Of a DNA stretch of 8,011 nucleotides, positions 1 to 6,012 are shown one piece after another (positions within the stretch are counted from its first letter, which is position 1; every line of letters starts with the position of its first letter). The DNA lies in assembly GCA_013698395.1 (NCBI GenBank), contig JACCUZ010000070.1, forward strand, positions 1 through 8,011, read 5' to 3'. The position numbers and the translations under genes were made by a program. This stretch comes from Sporichthyaceae bacterium. Lineage in GTDB: Bacteria > Actinomycetota > Actinomycetes > JACCUZ01. The notes beneath the pieces were generated by a model that saw nothing but the letters and a program-made list of their open reading frames with translations, made no database searches and was not told the origin of the DNA.

Positions 1-64
1 GTTCTAGGGCGGTGCAGCGGTGACAACTCGGGGACTGTCGGTGGGCGCTTCTACAGTGATGGGC
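1..64. other. Upstream region of the RecB-like gene
   Basis: No gene is visible in these bases apart from in-frame upstream start codons for the nuclease gene (GTG at 20, ATG at 59). The stretch holds a TACAGT -10-like box. In several actinobacteria the gene before this nuclease is divergently transcribed, so this could be a shared promoter region, but the window edge prevents checking. Confidence 0.4.
52..57 (+). promoter_or_regulatory. Candidate -10 box (TACAGT) for a leaderless transcript
   Basis: TACAGT fits the actinobacterial TANNNT -10 pattern and ends 7 bases before the ATG at 65. Transcription from such a box would start at or next to that A, giving a leaderless mRNA, which is common in actinobacteria. 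No convincing -35 element or Shine-Dalgarno is seen. This box is the main reason for preferring the start at 65. Confidence 0.45.
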
Positions 65-952
65 ATGACGGCACCTGCGACCGAGCTCGCTCCCCCCGCC
101 GCTGCTGCCGTCGGCAGCCTGTCGCCGTCGCGGGCGTCTGACTTCCTGAGCTGCCCCTTGCTCTACCGCTTCCGTACGATCGACAAGCTGCCCGAGCCGG
201 CCGACCCCACAGCGTTTCGCGGCACGCTGGTGCACGCGGTGCTCGAGCGCGTGTTCGACCTGCCGGCTTACCGGCGGGTGCCGGCCGAGGCCGAAGCGCT
301 GCTCGAGCCGATGCTCGCCGAGGTGCTGGCCGCCGACGAGCGGGTGGCCGCCATGTTCCACCCACCCGGGGACGACGCCGAGCCGCTGGACCGAGCGGCC
401 TTCCTGACCCAGTGCCGGGCACTGCTGGCGACCTGGTTCACCCTGGAGGACCCGAGCCGGCTCGAGCCGGCCGAGCGCGAGCTGTACGTCGAGCACGTGC
501 TCGACTCCCGGCTGCTGCTACGCGGCATCGTCGACCGCGTCGACGTGGACCCGAGCGGTGCGATCCGCGTGGTCGACTACAAGACCGGCCGATCACCCGG
601 GGAGCACGTCGAGGCCAAGGCGCTGTTCCAGATGAAGTTCTACGCCCTGGTGCTGTGGCGCACCCGCGGCGTGGTGCCGGCGATGCTGCAGCTGGTCTAC
701 CTCGGCAACAGCGAGATCGTCCGGTACGTGCCCGACGAGGCCGACCTGCTGGCCACCGAGCGCAAGCTCGAGGCACTGTGGGCGGCCATCGCTCGGGCCA
801 CCGACAGCGGTGACTGGCGGCCACGGCCCTCGGCGCTGTGTGGTTGGTGCGCGCACCAGGATATCTGCCCGGAGTTCGGTGGCGTCCCCCCACCGCTGCC
901 CGAGAGCCGGCCGGAGCCCCCGCCCCCGCCGGCGGCCTTGTCGTCCGGCTGA
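65..952 (+). CDS. RecB-family / Cas4-like PD-(D/E)XK nuclease with likely 4Fe-4S cluster
   Basis: Predicted DNA exonuclease of 295 aa, the usual size for the stand-alone actinobacterial RecB-family proteins (PD-(D/E)XK superfamily, PDDEXK_1), likely cytoplasmic and involved in DNA repair or processing. Seen in the sequence, numbered from the ATG at 65: LSPSRASDFLSCP near the N-terminus; GTLVHAVLE with His57; GIVDRVD with Asp157; VVDYKTG with Asp171 and Lys173 as the catalytic D-x-K; and the QxxxY motif at Gln189-Tyr193. Cys30 plus Cys259, Cys262 and Cys268 match the one-plus-three cysteine layout that binds a 4Fe-4S cluster in AddB and Cas4. The C-terminus is a proline-rich tail. Alternative in-frame starts are GTG at 20 and ATG at 59; 65 is chosen because a TANNNT box sits 7 bases upstream. 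No cas genes are nearby, so a CRISPR adaptation role is not supported. The family is sure; the biological role is not. Confidence 0.9.
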   Translation: MTAPATELAPPAAAAVGSLSPSRASDFLSCPLLYRFRTIDKLPEPADPTAFRGTLVHAVLERVFDLPAYRRVPAEAEALLEPMLAEVLAADERVAAMFHPPGDDAEPLDRAAFLTQCRALLATWFTLEDPSRLEPAERELYVEHVLDSRLLLRGIVDRVDVDPSGAIRVVDYKTGRSPGEHVEAKALFQMKFYALVLWRTRGVVPAMLQLVYLGNSEIVRYVPDEADLLATERKLEALWAAIARATDSGDWRPRPSALCGWCAHQDICPEFGGVPPPLPESRPEPPPPPAALSSG

Positions 953-1001
953 GGCTCGATGCCTGGTCGCGGACCCGGCACGGTACGGCGGCGGCGGCGT
1001 C

Positions 1002-1007
1002 TAGACT
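1002..1007 (+). promoter_or_regulatory. Candidate -10 box (TAGACT) before the permease remnant
   Basis: TAGACT fits TANNNT and ends 8 bases before the ATG at 1016, the spacing expected for a leaderless transcript. There is no purine-rich Shine-Dalgarno between it and the ATG. If active, the broken permease may still be transcribed. Confidence 0.45.
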
Positions 1008-1015
1008 CCCGAGCC

Positions 1016-1627
1016 ATGTGGCGGTCGGTCGTCGGCAGGCACCTTGTGCCGGCGCTGGTCGGGCTCGTCTTCGCCGCGCCGCTGCTGTTCATGGTCGCCG
1101 GCTCGTTGCGCCCGCCCGGTGAAGCGCCGCCCCTGGGACTGGACCTCGTCCCCGGCGAGCCCACGCTGGTCAACTACTGGCGCCTGCCCGAGGTGGTGCC
1201 GCTGCTCGGCTACCTGGCGAACTCCGCGCTCGTCGCGGCGGTGGCGGTCCCCCTGACGGTGTTGGTCGGCTCGTGGGCGGGATTCGGCATCCGGCTGCTG
1301 CAGCCGCGGGCCCGTCGCGTGGCCGTGCTGGCGAGCGTGGCGGTCCTGCTCGTCCCGGTCACCGCCGTGTGGGGCAGCCGCTTCGAGGTCTTCCGGCTGC
1401 TCGGGGGCACCGACGGCTACCTCCCCTTGATCGCCCCGGCGCTGGCCGGCACCACCCCGTTCTATGTCTTGATCTACGTCTGGAGCTTCGGTCAGGTCCG
1501 CGACAGCCAGCTCGAGGCGGCCAGGCTCGACGTGAAGGCCCAGGCGACGTGCCAGCAGGGGTCCAGGATGCTCGTGACGGTGGGACCCGCCGGCACCGAC
1601 GCGGTCCCCGAGGTCGGCGCGGGCTGA
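1016..1627 (+). pseudogene. Truncated MalG-like carbohydrate ABC transporter permease
   Basis: The first 172 residues resemble MalG-type inner-membrane permeases of sugar ABC importers (binding-protein-dependent transport system inner membrane component). There is an N-terminal membrane segment (about residues 9-31), the periplasmic LVNYW motif, a second segment at about 65-93, a third at about 100-118, a fourth at about 137-157, and then the EAA motif start SQLEAARLD at 164-172. Family members are about 270-300 aa and continue with GAS...PL and two more membrane segments. Here homology stops at base 1531 and is followed by 31 unrelated residues (including CQQGSRMLVTV) up to the stop. The rest of the EAA loop, which docks the ATPase, and the last two helices are missing. 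I could not find the missing part in another frame downstream. No partner permease, binding protein or sugar ATPase is present. The start at 1016 follows a leaderless-type -10 box; an upstream in-frame ATG at 959 is less likely. It is most likely non-functional. Confidence 0.75.
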
Positions 1628-1645
1628 GCCCAGGCGGTGAGCCGG

Positions 1646-2935
1646 TCAGGCCTCGTAAAGGTGGCAAGCGACCCGTACGGCGGAGACCGTGCGCAGGACC
1701 GGGTCCTCGGCCGGGGCGAAGGTCACGATGACGTCGCCGCCCTCGACGTCGACGGACTCGACCCCACGCCAGAACGGCTCTTCGGGATCTGCGGCCCGCA
1801 GCCGGTCCAGCAAGGCCCGGACGTCGGCGGCGGTGCTGCCTGCACCCGGCCGGAGCACCGCACGTCCACGTGCGCGCTCCAGCCCGGACAGGTCACCGAC
1901 GACCTCGCGCTCACGCTCGTAGTCCTCGACGGAGACGCTCGCCCAGTGCGAGTCGAGCAGTGTCTGCAGGTCGCGCGGCTCCCAGCCGCACGCCTCGAAC
2001 GCCCGCGGACAGCGGGGATGGAACGCGCAGCCCGACGGCGGATCGGCCGCGTCGGGGATCTCGCCACGCGGCAGGTCCCGCGGCAGCGCCCGGTCCGGGT
2101 CCGGGTCGGGGATGGCCGCGAGCAGGGCCTTCGTGTAGGGGTGCTTGGGGTCGCGGAAGATCTCCTCGGTGCGACCGATCTCGACGATGCGCCCGAGGTA
2201 CATGATCGCCACCCGGTCGCAGAAGAACTTCGCGCTGGCGAGGTCGTGGGTGATGTAGACGTAGGTGAGACCGAGGTCGTTCTTGAGGTCGAGCATCAGC
2301 TGGAGGATCTTGCTGCGCACGCTCATGTCCAGCATCGAGATCGGCTCGTCCGCGACCAACAGCCGAGGTCCGGTGATGATGGCTCGGGCGATGACGGCGC
2401 GCTGCTTCTGGCCCCCCGACAGGTCTGACGGGTACTTGTCGAGGAACCGCTCCACCGGAGCCAGTCCCACCCGCTCGAGGGACTGCGACACCTTGGCCCG
2501 CAGGTCGTCGCGGCCCTTGGCGAGGCCGTGGATGCGCAGCGGATGGCCCACCTGCCGGGCGATCGTCATGGCCGGGTTGAGCGCTGCGTTGGGGTCCTGG
2601 AAGACCATCTGCAGCTCGGTACGCAGCGAGCGCAGGTCGCGCTCGCCGAGGCGGGTGATGTCCTTCCCGCCGTACCGGATGCGCCCGCCGGTGGGCTGCT
2701 CCAGCCCCAGCAGCGCCCGTCCGAGCGTCGTCTTGCCGCTGCCGGACTCGCCCACCAGTCCGACCACCTCGCCCTGGTGCAGCTCGAGGCTCACCCCATC
2801 GACGGCACGCACGTGCCCCGTGTCGCGGCCGAACAGCCGGGCCAGGCTGCTGCCCTGCAGACGGAAATGTACTTCCAACTCCTCGACCTCGATGAGGGTC
2901 TCGGTCGGCGCAGCCGTCTCAGGCCTCGTCGGCAT
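1646..2935 (-). CDS. dppF: Dpp/Opp-type ABC transporter ATPase, DppF/OppF class, with an insertion in the C-terminal domain
   Basis: One of two cytoplasmic ATPases of the importer (429 aa). Seen: Walker A GESGSGKT at 62-69, Q-loop Gln113, signature LSGGQ at 172-176, Walker B LLVADEP at 192-198 with catalytic Glu197, H-loop His230, and the HPYTKALL motif at 265-272 that opens the oligopeptide-type C-terminal region. Cys303, Cys309 and Cys316 (GCAFHPRCP...C) plus Cys424 (VACHLY) match the four-cysteine set linked to an iron-sulfur cluster in this family. In ordinary members the last cysteine follows the third after about 15-25 residues; here about 107 residues lie between them, so the protein is some 90-100 aa longer than usual. 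The ATG at 2935 is chosen over the in-frame ATG at 2986 because GGGAG lies 7 bases upstream of it and the homology starts just inside. It overlaps dppD by 17 bp. The symbol marks the class, not a proven substrate. Confidence 0.92.
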   Translation of the reverse strand: MPTRPETAAPTETLIEVEELEVHFRLQGSSLARLFGRDTGHVRAVDGVSLELHQGEVVGLVGESGSGKTTLGRALLGLEQPTGGRIRYGGKDITRLGERDLRSLRTELQMVFQDPNAALNPAMTIARQVGHPLRIHGLAKGRDDLRAKVSQSLERVGLAPVERFLDKYPSDLSGGQKQRAVIARAIITGPRLLVADEPISMLDMSVRSKILQLMLDLKNDLGLTYVYITHDLASAKFFCDRVAIMYLGRIVEIGRTEEIFRDPKHPYTKALLAAIPDPDPDRALPRDLPRGEIPDAADPPSGCAFHPRCPRAFEACGWEPRDLQTLLDSHWASVSVEDYEREREVVGDLSGLERARGRAVLRPGAGSTAADVRALLDRLRAADPEEPFWRGVESVDVEGGDVIVTFAPAEDPVLRTVSAVRVACHLYEA

Positions 2936-3944
2936 CACTGATCTCCCGTCGTCGGAGCGGCTCCTCGGCGCCCGCCGGGATGGCACCGGGGCTCTGCAGC
3001 CAGCAGGCGGCCAGCGTGCCCGCCGACTCGACGACGGGCGGTGCCGTCGTCGTGCACACGGTCATGGCGTCGGGGCAGCGCGGGTGGAAGTGGCAGCCGC
3101 TGGGCGGCTCCACCAGGTCCGGCGGCGCACCGGGGATGTAGTGCAGGCCCGTGGTGGACAGCGAGATCGTCGAGCGCAGCAGCTCGCGCGTGTACGGGTG
3201 CCGGGGGTTGCGGAAGACGTCTCGCGCGTCGCCGATCTCGACGATCTCGCCGGCGTACATGACCGCGACCCGGTCGCAGGCCTCGGCGACGATGCCGAGG
3301 TTGTGCGTAATCAGCAGCAGGGCGGTGTCGATCTCGCTGCGCAGGTCGTGCAGCATCTCGAGGATCTGTGCCTCGACCAGGACGTCGAGCGCCGTGGTCG
3401 GCTCGTCGGCGACGATGAACGCGGGGCGCAGCGCCAGCGCGAGCGCGATCATCAGCCGCTGGCGCATGCCGCCGGAGAACTCGTGCGGGTACGACTCGTA
3501 GCGGGTCGGGGGGATCCCGATGCGGCGCAACACCTCCATCGACCGGCGGCGCAGCTCGTCCTTGCCGACCCCCGGCTCGTGCGTGCGCAGCGCCTCCTCG
3601 AAGTGCTCGCGGATGCGCATCAGCGGGTTCAGCCGGGTGAGCGGCTCCTGGAAGATCATCGCCAGGTCGCTGCCCCGCAGGGCATGGCGCCGACTGGTCG
3701 ACATGGCCAGGACGTCGTGGCCCTGGTAGCGCAGCGACCCGTCCATCTTGCTGCCCTCGGGCAGCAGGTCGAGCAGACCACGTCCGAGCGTCGACTTGCC
3801 GCAGCCCGACTCACCGACCAGCCCCAGGGTCTCGCCGGCCCGCAGTTCGAAGGACACACCGTCGACCGCGCGCACCGGCCCGCGCTCGGTGCCGTACCAG
3901 ATCCGCAGTCCCTCGGCCGAGACGACCACGTCGCTCGCGCTCAT
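2919..3944 (-). CDS. dppD: Dpp/Opp-type ABC transporter ATPase, DppD/OppD class
   Basis: Second ATPase of the importer (341 aa, normal length), expected to pair with DppF on the cytoplasmic face of DppB-DppC. Seen: Walker A GESGCGKS at 44-51, Q-loop Gln99 (FQEP), signature FSGGM at 156-160 (the FSGGMRQR form normal for this class), Walker B FIVADEP at 176-182 with Glu181, H-loop His214 and HPYTREL at 249-255. The C-terminal region carries Cys284, Cys290, Cys297 and Cys314 at the usual close spacing, the set associated with a 4Fe-4S cluster in Dpp/Opp ATPases. The ATG at 3944 overlaps the dppC stop as ATGA, with GAGAAGG 7 bases upstream. The reading frame is open far upstream of this ATG, but that part is antisense-type noise over dppC. 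The substrate is unknown. Confidence 0.93.
   Translation of the reverse strand: MSASDVVVSAEGLRIWYGTERGPVRAVDGVSFELRAGETLGLVGESGCGKSTLGRGLLDLLPEGSKMDGSLRYQGHDVLAMSTSRRHALRGSDLAMIFQEPLTRLNPLMRIREHFEEALRTHEPGVGKDELRRRSMEVLRRIGIPPTRYESYPHEFSGGMRQRLMIALALALRPAFIVADEPTTALDVLVEAQILEMLHDLRSEIDTALLLITHNLGIVAEACDRVAVMYAGEIVEIGDARDVFRNPRHPYTRELLRSTISLSTTGLHYIPGAPPDLVEPPSGCHFHPRCPDAMTVCTTTAPPVVESAGTLAACWLQSPGAIPAGAEEPLRRREISDADEA
2943..2947 (-). promoter_or_regulatory. Ribosome binding site fixing the dppF start
   Basis: On the minus strand GGGAG lies 7 bases before the ATG at 2935, inside the end of dppD. No comparable site precedes the earlier in-frame ATG at 2986, so this site decides the start and implies coupling to dppD translation. 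Confidence 0.6.
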
Positions 3945-4954
3945 GAGCGGACCTTCTCGTCGCGCGGCGGCAGCACCACGGCGACGAGCTTGCGCCGCCG
4001 CAGTGTCGGGTTGACGGTCTCGTTGAGCCCCTCGCCGACCAGGGTGAGGGCGGTGACGAGCAGCACGATGGCCAGGCCGGGGAACAGCCCCGTCCACCAG
4101 ATGCCCGCCGAGGTGTCGTCGAGCGCCCGGTTGAGGTCGTAGCCCCACTCGGCCGCCTCCTGCGGCTGGATGCCGAGGCCGAGGAAGCCCAGCGCCGCGA
4201 GCGTGCCGATGGCATCGGCGGCATTGAGCGTGCCGATGACGGGCACGCTGGAGACCACGTTGGGGAACAGGTACGAGCGCATCACCGTCCACCGGCTGGC
4301 GCCGATCGCCCGAGCCGCCTCGACGTACGTCGCCTCGCGTGCGCTGACCGTGGTGTTGCGCACCACCCGATAGTACTGCGGGATATAGATGACCGTGAGC
4401 GACAGGGCGGCCGACGTCACCCCGACGCCCAGCACGTCGGCCAGCACGGTCCCACCGAGCACGTCGCGGAGCAGGAAGGCGAAGACGATCGCCAGCAGCA
4501 GCGACGGGAACGCGAACAGCGCGTCCATGACCAGCAGCAGCACCCGGTCCAGCCAGCCGCCGAGGTAACCGCTGACCAGGCCGAGCGGCACACCGATCAC
4601 CAGCGAGGCCGCGATCGACAACACCACCACCTCGACCGCCGTACGGCTGCCCCACACCACCCGCGACAACACGTCGAAGAACTGGTCGTTGGTGCCCAGC
4701 AGGTGGTCTCCCCCGGGCGCGGTCATCTTCGGGAAGGCCTGGCCATCGGCGAGGCGCTTCTGGGCGAAGTCGTAGGGAGCCAGCCACGGGGCGAACACCG
4801 CTGCCACCACGAACACCAGCGTCAGCAGCAGCCCGGCGACGAGGATCCACCGGGCGACTCCGGTGGTACGTGTGACGGGCGAGAGCAGGCGGCGGCCCAG
4901 CCCGCTGCGTCGACGGGGCTTGGCGCCGGTGGGTGTGGTCGCGATGCTGGCCAT
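3941..4954 (-). CDS. dppC: Dpp/Opp-type ABC transporter permease, DppC class
   Basis: Inner-membrane permease (337 aa) that forms the channel with DppB. A basic cytoplasmic N-terminus (GAKPRRR, RRSGLGRR) is followed by a first membrane segment at about 36-56, then the DppC-type region HLLGTNDQFFDVLSRVVWGSR at 84-104, four or five further membrane segments, and the EAA loop YVEAARAIGAS at 210-220 that docks the ATPase. The family usually reads GTD..GRD..SR at the first motif; here the GRD is FFD. The late segment LGFLGLGIQPQEAAEWG is typical of the class. The start ATG at 4954 overlaps the dppB stop as TGATG, with GAGGA 10 bases upstream. The frame stays open upstream, but family homology begins here. 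Confidence 0.93.
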   Translation of the reverse strand: MASIATTPTGAKPRRRSGLGRRLLSPVTRTTGVARWILVAGLLLTLVFVVAAVFAPWLAPYDFAQKRLADGQAFPKMTAPGGDHLLGTNDQFFDVLSRVVWGSRTAVEVVVLSIAASLVIGVPLGLVSGYLGGWLDRVLLLVMDALFAFPSLLLAIVFAFLLRDVLGGTVLADVLGVGVTSAALSLTVIYIPQYYRVVRNTTVSAREATYVEAARAIGASRWTVMRSYLFPNVVSSVPVIGTLNAADAIGTLAALGFLGLGIQPQEAAEWGYDLNRALDDTSAGIWWTGLFPGLAIVLLVTALTLVGEGLNETVNPTLRRRKLVAVVLPPRDEKVRS

Positions 4955-5976
4955 CAGTACCGGATCCTCGGGTCGATCAGGGCGTTGACGACGTCGACCA
5001 GCAGGCTGATCAGCACGACGACGACGGCGAACAGGGTCACGATCCCCTGCACGGCGATGTAGTCCCGTGCGGTGATGTAGTCGATCAGGCGGGTCCCGAG
5101 CCCGGGCCAGTTGAACGTGGACTCGGTGAGGACGGCACCGGCGAGCAGCAGCGCGATCTGCAGCCCGAGCACGGTCACGAAGGGGACCAGGGCATTGCGG
5201 AACGCGTACGCGGAGGTCACCCGGCGCTCCGTGATCCCCCGTGCCCGGGCCGCCTCCACGTAGTCGGCCTTGAGCGACTGCAGCATGTTCACCCGGACGA
5301 GGCGGATGAAGACCCCGCACAGCAGCAGCCCGAGGGTGACGGCCGGCAGCACCAGGTGGTGCAGGATGTCGATGACGGCGTCGGTGTCGCCGCCGAGGGC
5401 GGCGTCCAGCAACAGGATGCGTGTCCTGGTCTCCACCTGGAACTTCGTGATGGGGGTGGCGATGTCCGACGTGGGGAACCAACCGAGCTGTACCGAGAAG
5501 AACAGCTTGGCCAGCAGCCCGACGAAGAACACCGGCGCGGCGTAGGTGATGACACCGAACAGCCTGATGACCACGTCGCTGATGCTGTCTCGTCGCCGCC
5601 CGGCGACCGCACCCAGCGGCACGCCGACGAGCAGGGCGAAGAGCAGACCCGCCAGGGCCAGTGTCAGCGTGGCGCCGCCGTTGTCACGGACGATGTCGAT
5701 GATCGGAATGTTGTCGGAGATGGTCTGCCCGAAGTCCAGCCGGGCCACGTTGCCGAGGTACTCGAGGTACTGCTGCAGCAGCGGCCGGTCCAGCCCGAGC
5801 GCAGCCCGACGCTCCGCCAGGGCCTCGGCGCTGAGCCGGTCCCCCACCGCGGCCGTGACCGGGTCGCCGGGAGCGACCCGGAGCACGAGGAAGACCAGGG
5901 TCAGGATCACCCAGATCATCGGCACGATGAGCAGCAGCCGCTGCACGATATAGCGCGGCAGAGACCCTGGGCTCAT
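4954..5976 (-). CDS. dppB: Dpp/Opp-type ABC transporter permease, DppB class
   Basis: Inner-membrane permease (340 aa, normal length) partnering DppC. Seen: the class start YIVQRLLLIVPMIWVIL leading into membrane segment 1 (about 10-32) and the LRVAPGDP motif at 32-39; the periplasmic stretch with RAALGLDRPL...QYLEYLGN; YAAPVF at 145-150; and the EAA loop YVEAARARG at 239-247. The C-terminus has ESTFNWPGLG and ends in DPRIRY, which is characteristic of DppB/OppB. The loop between about 169 and 205, with an acidic ALGGDTDAVID stretch, is a little longer than in the shortest homologues. The ATG at 5976 has GGAAGA 8 bases upstream. It lies 36 bp after the binding-protein gene and overlaps dppC by one base. 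Confidence 0.94.
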   Translation of the reverse strand: MSPGSLPRYIVQRLLLIVPMIWVILTLVFLVLRVAPGDPVTAAVGDRLSAEALAERRAALGLDRPLLQQYLEYLGNVARLDFGQTISDNIPIIDIVRDNGGATLTLALAGLLFALLVGVPLGAVAGRRRDSISDVVIRLFGVITYAAPVFFVGLLAKLFFSVQLGWFPTSDIATPITKFQVETRTRILLLDAALGGDTDAVIDILHHLVLPAVTLGLLLCGVFIRLVRVNMLQSLKADYVEAARARGITERRVTSAYAFRNALVPFVTVLGLQIALLLAGAVLTESTFNWPGLGTRLIDYITARDYIAVQGIVTLFAVVVVLISLLVDVVNALIDPRIRY

Positions 5977-5988
5977 CGTGCACGTCTT

Positions 5989-6005
5989 CCGGCCAGGGGT
6001 GCCGG
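5989..6005 (-). other. Small hairpin between binding protein and dppB
   Basis: CCGGC and GCCGG pair as a 5-bp GC stem with a 7-base loop, starting 7 bases after the binding-protein stop (transcript reads 6005 to 5989). Its far end touches the GGAAGA ribosome binding site of dppB (5990-5985). Such hairpins after binding-protein genes often protect the upstream message and keep binding protein in excess of permease. The stem is short, so in this GC-rich DNA it may be chance. Confidence 0.25.
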
Positions 6006-6012
6006 GACCACC

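Noticed and set aside
65..952. Cas4 of a CRISPR-Cas system
   Set aside because: The four-cysteine nuclease layout is shared by stand-alone actinobacterial RecB-family proteins, and no repeats or cas genes occur in the window.
1610..1645. Bidirectional terminator between the convergent permease remnant and dppF
   Set aside because: The best pairing is GGGC-TGA-GCCC, only four base pairs with no T-run, which is common by chance at this GC content.
1637..2428. 263-codon open frame on the plus strand after the permease remnant
   Set aside because: It runs antisense to the C-terminal half of dppF. The sequence is low complexity and it has no ribosome binding site or family resemblance, so it is not the missing permease end.
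2265..4142. 625-codon open frame on the plus strand
   Set aside because: It is antisense to dppF and dppD, rich in Arg/Ser/Ala, and without motifs, while the minus strand shows complete Walker and signature motifs across the same bases.
3945..4850. Long N-terminal extension of dppD in the same frame
   Set aside because: The frame is open over dppC, but the translation there is Arg/Pro/Gly-rich noise. The ATG at 3944 has a Shine-Dalgarno, an ATGA overlap and begins at family homology.
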